From an uncultured Sphingomonadales bacterium (GTDB taxonomy: Bacteria; Pseudomonadota; Alphaproteobacteria; Sphingomonadales; Rhodothalassiaceae), in contig CANMND010000001.1 in the NCBI GenBank assembly GCA_947499155.1, positions 434,001 to 498,000 on the forward strand: a stretch of 64,000 bases of DNA, in the 5' to 3' direction. Positions 27,687 to 37,112 of the stretch are shown here, piece after piece (position 1 is the stretch's first letter; every line of letters starts with the position of its first letter). The notes under the pieces are model-generated. The model worked only from the letters and a program-made list of their open reading frames with translations, was not told the DNA's origin and did not search any database. A program made the position numbers and the translations under genes.

Positions 27687-28715
27687 ATGGAGACCGACAG
27701 CACCATGACAATGCCGCCCAAATCACCCGCTTCTACTACCTTTGCCCGCTCCGACGACGATGCGCTGATTGAACGTGCAGAAGCCGCCATAGAGGTGACT
27801 ACACGTATCCACACAGAAATCGGTCGCCGCATATTTGGGCAAGATGATGTGATCTCCCAAACGCTGGTGACGCTTTTGTCCGGCGGCCATGCGCTGGTGG
27901 TGGGCGTGCCCGGCCTTGCAAAAACGCTGCTGGTGGAAACTCTCGGCGTTGTGCTGGGGCTTTCTGAAAAACGTGTCCAGTTCACCCCTGACCTGTTGCC
28001 TGCAGATATTCTGGGCAGTGAAGTTCTGGAAGAAGATACCAGCGGCAAGCGCCATTTCCGTTTTCTGCCCGGTCCGGTTTTCAGCCAGCTTTTGATGGCG
28101 GACGAAATCAACCGTGCAAGCCCTCGCACCCAGTCTGCATTGTTGCAGGCGATGCAGGAAGGTGAAGTCTCCATTGCCGGGGTGCGGCACCCGCTGCCCC
28201 AACCGTTCCACGTGTTGGCAACCCAGAATCCTATCGAGCAGGAAGGAACCTACCCCCTGCCCGAGGCACAGCTTGACCGCTTTTTCATGCAGATCAATGT
28301 GGATTATCCCGACCGGGACTCTGAACGCGATATCCTGTTGCGAACCACCGGAACTGAGCAGTCATCGGTCAGCCGGGTTACCGATGGCGCGGGTCTGGCC
28401 GATCTTCAACAACTGGTGCGGCTTATGCCCGTTGGTGAGACTGTGGTTGAGGCGATCCTTGATATCGTGCGGACTGCCCGCCCGTCTGAAAATATGCCCG
28501 ATATAGTCTGGGGGCCCGGTCCACGGGCAGCCCAGGCCTTGATGCTTGGCTGTCGTGCCAGCGCCTTGCTGGATGGCCGGTTTGCGCCTTCTATTGATGA
28601 TGTTAAAGCCCTGGCAGCACCAGTTCTTCGCCACCGCATGGCCCTTGGATTTGCAGCACGCGCCGATGGCAAAACCAATGACGATGTTATTGCCGCACTG
28701 GTTGCACAGGTCTGA
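27687..28715 (+). CDS. MoxR-family AAA+ ATPase
   Basis: The 342-residue product is a MoxR-type chaperone ATPase. Walker A is GVPGLAKT (residues 73-80) and Walker B is LLMADEINR (about 131-139), followed by sensor 1 (FHVLATQNPIEQEGTYPLPEAQ) and the MoxR helix insert. MoxR proteins work with von Willebrand-factor proteins to assemble or activate partners, often in envelope stress or motility. Here the next three genes on the same strand are a DUF58 protein, a BatA-DUF4159 protein and a large membrane protein, spaced by 7, -1 and 4 bases, which is the usual MoxR operon. The ATG at 27687 is used; ATGs a few codons later are possible. Confidence 0.93.
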   Translation: METDSTMTMPPKSPASTTFARSDDDALIERAEAAIEVTTRIHTEIGRRIFGQDDVISQTLVTLLSGGHALVVGVPGLAKTLLVETLGVVLGLSEKRVQFTPDLLPADILGSEVLEEDTSGKRHFRFLPGPVFSQLLMADEINRASPRTQSALLQAMQEGEVSIAGVRHPLPQPFHVLATQNPIEQEGTYPLPEAQLDRFFMQINVDYPDRDSERDILLRTTGTEQSSVSRVTDGAGLADLQQLVRLMPVGETVVEAILDIVRTARPSENMPDIVWGPGPRAAQALMLGCRASALLDGRFAPSIDDVKALAAPVLRHRMALGFAARADGKTNDDVIAALVAQV

Positions 28716-28722
28716 TCGCGCC

Positions 28723-29655
28723 ATGCCCTTGTCTTTTCGCCATCGCTTGATGTCTGAAAAATCTGCCCGGACCGGCAGTGACCAGACTCTTATGGCGATT
28801 TGGCAGCGCGCACGAACCCTTGCGGCAGGTCTGCCTGACTATACCATTCGGGCTGACCGACAAACCCATGCAGCCAATCGTGGAATACACGGACGCAGAC
28901 GCGCAGGCCCAGGTGACAGCTTTTGGCAGTATCGCCCCTATCAGGCTGGAGAAGAGGCCCATGTCATTGACTGGCGCCGCTCTGCACGATCCGACATGCT
29001 TTATGTCCGGCAGCAGGAATGGGAAACCGCCCGCAATGTCTGGTTCTGGATCGATACGTCACCCTCCATGCACTTCCGCTATGGCAAATCCGGTGACAGC
29101 AAGCTGGACCGGTCGCGGTTGCTGGCACTGGCCACCGCCTGTTTATTGACCGGCGCGGGCGAACGGGTCGCCCTTTATGGCAGCCACCAGCGCGCAGCCG
29201 GCGGACATTACGGACTTGATCGCCTGCTTGCCGCCATGATCACCTGTGGCGAGCCTGAAACGCCGCCAATTCCGGAAGCCCCTGATCTGCCGCAGCATTC
29301 CCGCCTGATCCTGATTGGTGACTTCCTCGGCGATGAAGACGATATCAGGCACAGGCTGGCGCGGCTTGTCAGCCACGGCATTGATGGCCATATGCACCAG
29401 ATCCTTGATCCCGCTGAGATGGACTTCCCTTATAAGGGCCATGTTCGCTTTGAAGGCCTGGAGAGGGAAAACCCCATCAGTCTCAACCGGGCTGAAGATC
29501 TGGCAACATCTTACCGCAGACGTATGGCTGAATGGACAAAAACAATTGGTGACACCGCGCGCCGTGTCGGCTGGACACATAGTCTGCATCGCACCGACCA
29601 TTCACCTGCTTTGGCCCTTTTGGATATGATGACACTGACGGGACAGAGCCTGTAA
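28723..29655 (+). CDS. DUF58 domain protein
   Basis: The 310-residue product has the DUF58 signature DFWQYRPYQAGEEAHVIDWR-like run (here SFWQYRPYQAGEEAHVIDWR) followed by SARSDMLYVRQQEWE, and a VWA-like fold with FWIDTSPSM (MIDAS-like DxSxS). DUF58 proteins are partners of MoxR ATPases and are thought to be substrates or effectors in cell-envelope or cell-wall regulation. No signal peptide or membrane segment is visible. The start ATG at 28723 lies 7 bases after the moxR stop codon. Its stop overlaps the next start by one base (TAATG). Confidence 0.88.
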   Translation: MPLSFRHRLMSEKSARTGSDQTLMAIWQRARTLAAGLPDYTIRADRQTHAANRGIHGRRRAGPGDSFWQYRPYQAGEEAHVIDWRRSARSDMLYVRQQEWETARNVWFWIDTSPSMHFRYGKSGDSKLDRSRLLALATACLLTGAGERVALYGSHQRAAGGHYGLDRLLAAMITCGEPETPPIPEAPDLPQHSRLILIGDFLGDEDDIRHRLARLVSHGIDGHMHQILDPAEMDFPYKGHVRFEGLERENPISLNRAEDLATSYRRRMAEWTKTIGDTARRVGWTHSLHRTDHSPALALLDMMTLTGQSL

Positions 29656-32456
29656 TGTGGACCCTTGGCAGTATCGCATTTTCGTCCCCGGTCGTTCTTT
29701 TTGGCCTTCTCGCCCTGCCCGGCCTGTGGTTTTTAATCCGCGCTCTGCCTCCGCAGGCAAAGCGCATGATTTTCCCGCCCATGATGCTTCTGGCCAATCT
29801 TGGGAAAAGCGAACCACCAACCGCCCGTACGCCACCCTGGCTTTTGGCCTTGCGGTTTCTTTTGGCAGCTTGCCTTTTGCTTGCCCTGTCCGGCCCTGTC
29901 CTTAACCCGATCAAGACCGATGCAGACAATGGACCATTACTGATAGTTGTTGATAATGGCTGGGAAGCTGCCAGCCGCTGGCCTGCACGGATCACCTTGT
30001 TGCACACCATATTGGAGCGGGCCGCCCGCAATGACCGCCCTGTCTTGTTCCTGCCGACAGCTCCGCCGGTTGGGGGCTGGCCAAAAAGTGAGAGCGGGCA
30101 AGATGATGGGGACGACGTCTTGTCATTAAAGTCTGCGCGTGCATTGCAAAGTTCTCTGGCAGGCTTTAAGCCTCGCCCATGGTCACCAGATCACGTTAAA
30201 AGTACAAAACGCCTTAGCACATACAAGCGCTCTTTTTCCTCGGCAGTCTGGATCAGCGACGGACTGGAACACAAAGGCAGTAAAGCGCTTGAGTCAGAAA
30301 TTGCGCGCGCCAGCAAGTTTTTGGACGTTTTCACCGATAACGCATTAACGCCACCATTGGCACTTTTGCCGGTTGAACACAGATCGTCAGGCTATCACCT
30401 GACCTTGCAGCGCCCCGCCAACAAACATGTGGCCAGCCACAAACTGGAAGCCTTGGGTGCCAATGGTCGCATTCTGGGTGAAGTGGTCGCACAATTCTCT
30501 TCAGGCAGTGACACGGCAAGCGCTACAATTGCCTTGCCGCGCGGTATACGCAGACAAGTGACCCGAATTCAAATTGCCGGGGAGCAAAGTGCAGGTGCTG
30601 TTGCCTTGCTGGATGCCCGCTCAGGCCACCCGCTTGTCGGGGTATCAGCGGGTAATATTTCGCCAACGATCCAGCCGCTCAAGTCACCGTTATTTTATCT
30701 CAATCGCGCGCTGGAGCCACACGCTGAAATCATCGACGGCACCCCGATCGACTTGCTGGACGATAACCCGCAAGTGCTCATTCTGGCAGATGTGGGGCAC
30801 CTTCAGCCCCAAGCGGAACACCGCGTCAGTGACTGGGTGCAAAAGGGTGGCCTTCTGATCCGCTTTGCCGGGCCGCGCATGGCGTCCGGCACCGACAGCC
30901 TGGTTCCGGTCCGTCTGCGCACAGGCGATCGTGCTGTGGGTGGCGCCCTATCATGGGAAGAACCACAGCCACTTGGCCCGTTCAATCCTGATGGCCCGTT
31001 TGCGGGTCTGGCGCTTTCAGACACTGTAACTGTCAATCGTCAGATACTGGCGGTTCCTGAAATGGACCTGGGTGATAAAAGCTGGGCACGACTTGCTGAT
31101 GGCACGCCCCTTGTCACAGCCGCGCGCAAGGGTGACGGCTGGATTGTGCTTTTTCACACAACGGCCAATGCCGACTGGTCGTCGCTGGTCTTATCGGGCC
31201 TCTTCGTTGATATGCTGGAGCGGCTTTTGCATCTTGCCCTTATGCCCCAAGGCAGTGACCTGCCGGGAGACGGCCCAGACCGTCTGGCACCGCAGGCCAT
31301 GCTTGATGCGTTCGGGCAACTGGTGCCACCACGCGAAGATATCCCGTCAATCCGGGCCGATATGTTTTCCCGCACTGTTGCAGGAGCTGCCAATCCTCCG
31401 GGACTTTATGGCACACAGTCCATGATTTTTGCTCTTGGACTTTCAGGGCCGCAAGGTCCGATAGACAAGAATTTCAAATTTCAACAAGCCTCGCGCATTG
31501 CCACACAGATTAATGGGAAAAACGTCGCCGAACGCCCACTTGCACCCCCCTTGTTCTGGATCGTTGTCTTGTTGCTGCTTGCTGATATGACTGCGAGTCT
31601 GGTTATGCGCGGTTTAATCCCGCTGCCCCGCTTTGGGCGAACTCCAATGCTGATACCCTTGTTCTTTATTCTTGGCGCGTTGGCATTCATTCCCCAAGGG
31701 TTGGCGCAAGACGGCAAGACACTGATTGATGATGCATTTGCCGAAAACGCCACGACCGCGACCCGAATTGCCTATGTGAGAACTGGTGACGCCGCTATAG
31801 ACGCCCGCAGTCATGCCGCCCTGTACGGGCTGGGCCGTGTTCTTGATCTTAGAACGGCTGTTACACTGGGTGACCCCATTGCCATTGATCCCGCCCGCGA
31901 TCCACTTGCCTTGTTCCCGCTTGTTTATTGGCCAGTCCCTCGGGGCGCTGCAGCTCTCTCCCCTGAGGCCTTGGTCAATCTTGCAACATTTTTACAAAGT
32001 GGCGGCATCGTCTTGATGGACACCGGCGTAGATGATGAGGCCGGATCATCTTTGGGAATCGAAAATCCTGCTGCAAGGCAAGCTCTGCAAACGGTAATCG
32101 GTCATCTTGACCTGCCACCGCTCGTCATGGTCAATCAGGATCATGTTCTGGCACGCAGCTTTTACCTTCTTGATGAATTCCCTGGACGTTTGACAGGGCG
32201 CGCAGTTTGGGCGACTGAAAGTTCAACAGGTGAAGAACCGCGCGTCAGTCCTATTCTGATCGGCAGTAATGACTGGGCATCGGCCTGGGCCATCGACGAA
32301 TTTGACCATTTTCTTGTCCCGGATCTTTCAGGCGGGATCCGCCAGCGTGAACTTTCTTTTCGCTTTGGGATCAACCTTGCCATGTATGCGCTGACCGGCA
32401 CGTACAAGGCCGACCAGTTGCACCTGCCAGCGCTGATAGAACGGCTGGGAGAGTAA
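29655..32456 (+). CDS. BatA-type N-terminal / DUF4159 domain membrane protein
   Basis: The 933-residue product begins with the BatA/Aerotolerance-regulator N-terminal module: a membrane helix (SPVVLFGLLALPGLWFLIRA), a basic loop, and a second helix (LLALRFLLAACLLLALSGPV). A long periplasmic-type region follows that includes a GATase1-like stretch (VLILADVGHL, GGLLIRFAG). A second membrane region (WIVVLLLLADMTASLVMRGL, MLIPLFFILGALAFIPQG) precedes the C-terminal DUF4159 domain (RIAYVRTGDAAIDARSHAAL onwards, with YWPVPRGAAAL, LATFLQSGGIVLMDTG). This domain is found almost only next to MoxR/DUF58 genes. The DUF58 stop overlaps its start by one base, giving translational coupling. The biochemical role is not known. 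Confidence 0.85.
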   Translation: MWTLGSIAFSSPVVLFGLLALPGLWFLIRALPPQAKRMIFPPMMLLANLGKSEPPTARTPPWLLALRFLLAACLLLALSGPVLNPIKTDADNGPLLIVVDNGWEAASRWPARITLLHTILERAARNDRPVLFLPTAPPVGGWPKSESGQDDGDDVLSLKSARALQSSLAGFKPRPWSPDHVKSTKRLSTYKRSFSSAVWISDGLEHKGSKALESEIARASKFLDVFTDNALTPPLALLPVEHRSSGYHLTLQRPANKHVASHKLEALGANGRILGEVVAQFSSGSDTASATIALPRGIRRQVTRIQIAGEQSAGAVALLDARSGHPLVGVSAGNISPTIQPLKSPLFYLNRALEPHAEIIDGTPIDLLDDNPQVLILADVGHLQPQAEHRVSDWVQKGGLLIRFAGPRMASGTDSLVPVRLRTGDRAVGGALSWEEPQPLGPFNPDGPFAGLALSDTVTVNRQILAVPEMDLGDKSWARLADGTPLVTAARKGDGWIVLFHTTANADWSSLVLSGLFVDMLERLLHLALMPQGSDLPGDGPDRLAPQAMLDAFGQLVPPREDIPSIRADMFSRTVAGAANPPGLYGTQSMIFALGLSGPQGPIDKNFKFQQASRIATQINGKNVAERPLAPPLFWIVVLLLLADMTASLVMRGLIPLPRFGRTPMLIPLFFILGALAFIPQGLAQDGKTLIDDAFAENATTATRIAYVRTGDAAIDARSHAALYGLGRVLDLRTAVTLGDPIAIDPARDPLALFPLVYWPVPRGAAALSPEALVNLATFLQSGGIVLMDTGVDDEAGSSLGIENPAARQALQTVIGHLDLPPLVMVNQDHVLARSFYLLDEFPGRLTGRAVWATESSTGEEPRVSPILIGSNDWASAWAIDEFDHFLVPDLSGGIRQRELSFRFGINLAMYALTGTYKADQLHLPALIERLGE

Positions 32457-32460
32457 TCTG

Positions 32461-34503
32461 GTGCCTGCGCTCAGCCTTGAATTTGATCCACTCCTGCCAC
32501 TGATGGGCTTATTGCTGCTGGCGTTTGGCATTGTCCTTTTGTCGGCGCTCGCACTTTACCGGCGGGCACGAGGCGGCTGGTTGCGGCTTTTAACCGGCCT
32601 TTGCCTTCTTGCAGCATTAATGAACCCTCATGTGGTACGCGAAAACCAAACCAGCCTTTCGGATGTCACGATTGTCATGGCAGACCGCAGCGCCAGTAAC
32701 CGTCTGGGTGAACGGCAAAATGAAACCGACGCGGCCATCAATGCAATCAGGGCGCATCTGGCGGATACGGGCGGCGAAATGCGCCTGATTGAAAGCGACC
32801 CCAATGCCGGGCGCACTGACCTTATGGCACCACTGGCTGCTGCCATGTCCGATGTGCCCCTGGACAGGCTTTCAGGTGCCATTCTCATTACCGATGGCCG
32901 CATTGATGACCACGGAAATGCCAGCACTGTCACCGCAGCAGGAAGGCCTGTGCATGCCCTGCTCACCGGCGATCCGGGCGCCGTTGACCGCCGGATTGAA
33001 GTCCTGCGCGGGCCTGAATATGGCATTGTAGACAAGCCCACCACCCTGAGCTTCAGGGTCAAACAGGACAATCTCTCAAGCACGGCTCCCATGCGTCTCA
33101 CCATTCGGCAATCGGGCCGTCTGCCACAACAAAGAATGGTTCGACCTGAGGAACAGGTGAATGTGACGGTTATCCCCGAACGACGGGGGGAGTTGCTGAT
33201 CGATGTCGAGGTGGAGGCAGCCGATGGTGAAGAAAGCCTGATCAACAATCGGGCACTTTTTTCAATCAACGCCGTACGCGACCGGCTAAGAGTGCTGCTG
33301 GTATCGGGCGAACCGCATCCCGGCGAGCGTGTCTGGCGTGACACATTGAAATCGGACCCGGCAGTTGATCTCATTCACTTCACCATTCTGCGCCTGCCAA
33401 GCTCGCAGGATCCGACGCCGGTCAGCGAGTTATCGCTTATTCCATTTCCGACCGAACGTCTGTTTTCCGAACAGATTGAAGACTTCGATCTTGTAATATT
33501 TGATCGCTATTCCATGCGCGGTGTCCTTGATTTCCGCTATTTCGACAATCTGCTGGCTTATGTGGAACAAGGCGGCGCTGTTTTTGTTGCCAATGGCCCT
33601 GAATTTTCCGGGCCTCTCTCCCTGTACCAGACGCCTTTGGCAGCCATTCTCCCTTCAGCTCCCACCGGCGGAGTGAGTGTTGGGGGCTATGTCCCTACCC
33701 TTACGGAACTGGGGAAACGCCACCCGGTAACAAAAGGGCTGTCTCCCCGAAAAGGAGAGCACTGGGGGCGCTGGTTCCGCTTGGTCAACAATCAGGCCCG
33801 CGCAGGTCAGGTTCTCTTGACCGGCCCTGCCAGTCAGCCACTTTTGGTCCTTAATCGTGCCGGTGACGGACGCGTTGCTGAATTGATGTCTGATCATGTG
33901 TGGCTGTGGGCGCGTGGCGTGGAAGGAGGTGGCCCTTATCAAGAGCTTTTGCGTCGTACCGTCCACTGGCTGATGAAAGAGCCCGATCTGGAAGAAAACG
34001 CCCTGATCGGCCGGGCTAAGGATGGTGTAATCGAGATTGAACAGCGCAGCCTTAACAACTCTGACAGCGAAGTCATTCTCACGGCACCTGACGGCACAAG
34101 CCAAACTATCACCCTCAAGGCAGGTGAAGACGGTATCGCCCGCGCCAAAGTCCCGGCCTCTCAATCAGGGTTATATTCACTTCAAAGCGATGAAAAGGAC
34201 ACTGTTGTGGGCGTCGGTCCTGTCGGCGGGCATGAACTGTCCCATATCATCCCAACGGACCGCTTCGTGAAGCCACTGACAGATGGCACAGGTGGTGGTG
34301 TTTTCTGGCTTCAGGACGGACTGCCTGCCATTCGCCACCCGTCTGCACGGGCAACAGCTACGGGCAGTAACTGGCTTGGTCTGCCCCAACGGCATGCCAC
34401 GCGCACAGACTCAATTTCCCAAAGCCCTCTTTTTCCAGCATGGGGCTGGGCCTTGCTTCTTGGCGGTCTGATTGCGCTGATGTGGTGGCGTGAAAGCCGC
34501 TAG
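32461..34503 (+). CDS. Large membrane protein of the MoxR operon, GATase1-like/VWA-like domain
   Basis: The 680-residue product starts with GTG at 32461, 4 bases after the previous stop. It has two membrane segments at the N-terminus (LPLMGLLLLAFGIVLLSALA and WLRLLTGLCLLAALM) and one at the C-terminus (FPAWGWALLLGGLIALMWW). The part between has a VWA-like opening (DVTIVMADRSASN, SGAILITDGRIDDHG), an Ig-like region, and a glutamine-amidotransferase-like fold (RLRVLLVSGEPHPGERVW, FVANGPEFSG) without a clear catalytic cysteine. Proteins of this arrangement end MoxR operons in many alphaproteobacteria. The role is probably envelope-related. Its stop codon overlaps that of the convergent acetyltransferase gene. 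Confidence 0.75.
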   Translation: MPALSLEFDPLLPLMGLLLLAFGIVLLSALALYRRARGGWLRLLTGLCLLAALMNPHVVRENQTSLSDVTIVMADRSASNRLGERQNETDAAINAIRAHLADTGGEMRLIESDPNAGRTDLMAPLAAAMSDVPLDRLSGAILITDGRIDDHGNASTVTAAGRPVHALLTGDPGAVDRRIEVLRGPEYGIVDKPTTLSFRVKQDNLSSTAPMRLTIRQSGRLPQQRMVRPEEQVNVTVIPERRGELLIDVEVEAADGEESLINNRALFSINAVRDRLRVLLVSGEPHPGERVWRDTLKSDPAVDLIHFTILRLPSSQDPTPVSELSLIPFPTERLFSEQIEDFDLVIFDRYSMRGVLDFRYFDNLLAYVEQGGAVFVANGPEFSGPLSLYQTPLAAILPSAPTGGVSVGGYVPTLTELGKRHPVTKGLSPRKGEHWGRWFRLVNNQARAGQVLLTGPASQPLLVLNRAGDGRVAELMSDHVWLWARGVEGGGPYQELLRRTVHWLMKEPDLEENALIGRAKDGVIEIEQRSLNNSDSEVILTAPDGTSQTITLKAGEDGIARAKVPASQSGLYSLQSDEKDTVVGVGPVGGHELSHIIPTDRFVKPLTDGTGGGVFWLQDGLPAIRHPSARATATGSNWLGLPQRHATRTDSISQSPLFPAWGWALLLGGLIALMWWRESR

Positions 34504-35009
34504 GCAGTGACCGGTTCCAGCGCAAAGCGTTCCGGCAATGTGTAAGCAGGATTTGCATCCCAAAAAAGCACACGCTCAACATCCACTGGACCGGGCATGG
34601 TGCACAAGCTGGGCAAGACCTGTTTGAAGCCGACCCGGCTGTAATATGGCAAGTCCCCGATCAGAAAAATCGGGCCTGTTCCGCTATCTTTGGCAGCCGA
34701 AAGGCCATGCTTCAGCAAAGCAATGCCAATGCCAGTTCCGCGCAACTCTGGCGATACGACCAATGGGCCAAGCAACAATCCATGTGATAATGTTTTCTCG
34801 GCTGTGCGCATCAGCAAAGGCCAGAAGCGCACCGAACCAAGAAGCCGTGACCCAGACCGCATGACAAAACCAAGCTCGCGAACCGGGCCTGCCTTATCCC
34901 GAAAACGGTACGCCGTACGGGACTCTCGCCCCGAACCAAATGCTACATCGAGCAGCGCATCAATCTCAGGTAAATCATCATCACGTTCCAGATCAATCCA
35001 CTGATCCAT
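34500..35009 (-). CDS. GNAT family N-acetyltransferase
   Basis: The 169-residue product has the GNAT fold. The acetyl-CoA pyrophosphate loop appears as LRGTGIGIALLKHG (motif A, R/Q-x-x-G-x-G/A) after strand beta4 LLLGPLVVSPE, and motif B is PIFLIGDLPYYSRVGFKQ. The GDLPYYSRVGF pattern is typical of the YhbS-type subfamily. The substrate is not known. ATG 35009 has GGAGG a few bases upstream. The last codons overlap the stop of the convergent membrane-protein gene (TAG on both strands at 34500-34503). It is preceded on the same strand by apt, with 121 bases between. Confidence 0.85.
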   Translation of the reverse strand: MDQWIDLERDDDLPEIDALLDVAFGSGRESRTAYRFRDKAGPVRELGFVMRSGSRLLGSVRFWPLLMRTAEKTLSHGLLLGPLVVSPELRGTGIGIALLKHGLSAAKDSGTGPIFLIGDLPYYSRVGFKQVLPSLCTMPGPVDVERVLFWDANPAYTLPERFALEPVTA

Positions 35010-35130
35010 AGCATGCCTCCTTGCCGTCCCCCCGGCGCTCATAGAGAAGCCGGGCTGTTCGTGCAAGTAAGCATATGAATTTTTGTCGCCCTGACGCTGG
35101 ATCGGCCTGGAAACCTGGCACCTGAAGGCC

Positions 35131-35700
35131 TTAACCGTCGAACTCGCACAATGTGATGACATCCACCCCCATATCGCGAATACGTTTTGTGCCGCCTAGT
35201 GAAGGCAGGTCAACGGCAAAGCACGCCGCCACCACAGTGCCACCTGCGTGTCTTATCAGTTTTACAGCCGCCTCTGCCGTGCCGCCTGTGGCAATCAGGT
35301 CATCGGTCAGCAATATCAGGTCTCCTGACCTGATAGCGTCCTCGTGGATTTCCAGACGATCCGTTCCGTATTCCAGTGCATATTCCTCAGAGATTGTCCG
35401 GTGTGGCAGCTTTCCGGGCTTGCGGATCGGGATAAAGCCACAGGTCAACTGGTGTGCAATGGCTCCTCCCAAGATAAATCCGCGCGCTTCAATCCCTGCG
35501 ACCTTGTCGATAGATACCCCCACATAGGGCTGAACCATTTCATCCACGGCCTTACGAAAGCCCCGGGCATCCGCCAGAAGGGTTGTGATATCACGGAACT
35601 TAATTCCCGGCTTTGGAAAGTCCGGAATGGTACGAATACGTGAAGTCGCCCAATGGCTGACATCCTTCTCCGTCATTTGGGTCGCACTTTTCTTGCTCAC
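35131..35700 (-). CDS. apt: Adenine phosphoribosyltransferase
   Basis: The 189-residue product transfers phosphoribose from PRPP to adenine to give AMP. It shows [20 protein letters not shown] at the start, the flexible-loop and hood residues around [22 protein letters not shown], and the PRPP-binding [13 protein letters not shown] (about residues 126-138). The length and motif order are normal for Apt. The start is GTG at 35700, chosen because AAAGGAAAG lies 8 bases before it; ATG 35676 is possible. mtnP lies 31 bases upstream on the same strand. mtnP makes adenine from methylthioadenosine and apt salvages it, so the pair forms a two-step salvage operon. Confidence 0.96.
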   Translation of the reverse strand: MSKKSATQMTEKDVSHWATSRIRTIPDFPKPGIKFRDITTLLADARGFRKAVDEMVQPYVGVSIDKVAGIEARGFILGGAIAHQLTCGFIPIRKPGKLPHRTISEEYALEYGTDRLEIHEDAIRSGDLILLTDDLIATGGTAEAAVKLIRHAGGTVVAACFAVDLPSLGGTKRIRDMGVDVITLCEFDG

Positions 35701-35731
35701 GAGAGGGCTTTCCTTTCAGCAACTATCCCTG

Positions 35732-36610
35732 TCACTCACTATTGCCCGCAAGCACACGACCTGCAACGGCTTCGAGCATTTTTGCAACAATTTTATCGCG
35801 CTTGTCCGGACGGGTGATAAGGGCCGTATCCAATGCCCGATCACAGCCGGCCACACAAACTGCCCCACGCTCCTCCAAAATGAGAGGGGCCGCCTCCGCC
35901 ACAAGGGCGCGGGCGTGCTCGGCATTTTGTGCAAGCACTTTTAAAATTGCCGTTACATCCACTTGAGCATCATCAGTACGCCAGCAGTCATAGTCTGTCA
36001 CCATGGCGACGGTGAGATAGCAGATTTCCGCTTCCCGGGAGAGTTTGGCTTCCGGCATATTGGTCATACCGATCACATCTGCACCCCATTGACGGTAAAG
36101 ACGTGATTCGGCACGGGTTGAAAACTGCGGGCCTTCCATCACCAGATAGGTACCGGTTTTATGGAGGGTGATATCCAGTGACTTCGCTGCTCTCGCCACA
36201 CTTGTCGCCAGCCTTGAACAGGTGGGATCAGCCATGGAGACATGGGCGACAAGTCCGTTACCGAAAAACGACTGTTGCCTTTGGCGGGTACGATCAATGA
36301 ACTGATCCACCAGGACGAAATCACCTGGCGCCATATCTTCTCGCAGAGATCCACAAGCCGACAGCGACAAGATATCCGTCACACCAAGACGCTTCATACA
36401 GTCAATATTGGCGCGATAGTTGATCCCGGTCGGCGACAGATGGTGTCCATCGCCATGACGCGGCAGAAAGACAAGCTCCACATCCCCAAGCCGACCGCAT
36501 AACAAAGGCGCAGACGGTTCACCAAAGGGCGATACGGGCATTTCCTCCCGCAGATCCTGAACGCCCGGCAGGTCATAAAGACCGCTGCCACCGATAATAC
36601 CAAGTTTCAT
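35732..36610 (-). CDS. mtnP: S-methyl-5'-thioadenosine phosphorylase
   Basis: The 292-residue product cleaves methylthioadenosine (a by-product of polyamine and other SAM reactions) to adenine and methylthioribose-1-phosphate. Motifs: MKLGIIGGSGLYDL at the start, the phosphate-binding FLPRHGDGHHLSP, GVTDILSLSACGSLRE, MEGPQFSTRAESRLYRQWGA, DVIGMTNMPEAKLSREAEI with the family's Met-Thr-Asn pattern, and the base-binding DYDCW. Length and order fit MtnP rather than inosine-specific phosphorylases. ATG 36610 gives the canonical start. apt is immediately downstream. Confidence 0.95.
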   Translation of the reverse strand: MKLGIIGGSGLYDLPGVQDLREEMPVSPFGEPSAPLLCGRLGDVELVFLPRHGDGHHLSPTGINYRANIDCMKRLGVTDILSLSACGSLREDMAPGDFVLVDQFIDRTRQRQQSFFGNGLVAHVSMADPTCSRLATSVARAAKSLDITLHKTGTYLVMEGPQFSTRAESRLYRQWGADVIGMTNMPEAKLSREAEICYLTVAMVTDYDCWRTDDAQVDVTAILKVLAQNAEHARALVAEAAPLILEERGAVCVAGCDRALDTALITRPDKRDKIVAKMLEAVAGRVLAGNSE

Positions 36611-36746
36611 GATCTGCAAACTCCAGAATTGCACACGACCCTGACTTATCTCCGCGTGCGCGAGGTCTGGACAAAAGTCAAGGGCTTGCAGGGCAATCAC
36701 ACATCAGGATAACTCATATGTGACACGATATAAGGATGGGGTATCC

Positions 36747-37103
36747 ATGGATAAGCGAAAAACCGAACGCATAGACGCCCTGGTGCGTCTTGTCCCGTCG
36801 GGCAAAGTGGCAAGCTATGGCCAGATCGCGGGCTATATCCCCGGCGTTACCCCGCGCATGGTCGGATACGCCATGGCAGGGTCAGGAGCACGATCAGACC
36901 TGCCCTGGCACCGGATTCTCAATGCCAAGGGCAGCATCAGCGGTCACGCCGGGGCGGCAGAACAAAGACGCCTGCTGGAAGAAGAAGGCGTACGCTTCAA
37001 TAATCGGGAACGTCTGGACTGGGCACTTTATGGCTGGTCTGGTCCCGACCATATAAGCTTGCTGGAACTCGGCCTTGATCCCGAGGACGCGTTTGGTGAT
37101 TAG
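36747..37103 (+). CDS. Alkyltransferase-like (ATL) protein, MGMT family without catalytic cysteine
   Basis: The 118-residue product is the C-terminal DNA-binding domain of the MGMT family: ASYGQIAGYIPGVTPRMVGYAM with the helix-turn-helix and arginine finger. PWHRILNAKGSIS has Trp54 where alkyltransferases have the alkyl-accepting cysteine (PCHR). It is therefore an ATL protein that recognises O6-alkylguanine, bends DNA and hands the lesion to nucleotide-excision repair instead of repairing it directly. ATG 36747 is chosen because AAGGATGGGG lies just upstream; GTG or TTG starts further back are unlikely. It is a single gene, convergent with the DUF3179 gene 10 bases on. Confidence 0.9.
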   Translation: MDKRKTERIDALVRLVPSGKVASYGQIAGYIPGVTPRMVGYAMAGSGARSDLPWHRILNAKGSISGHAGAAEQRRLLEEEGVRFNNRERLDWALYGWSGPDHISLLELGLDPEDAFGD

Positions 37104-37112
37104 CCTCAAGCC

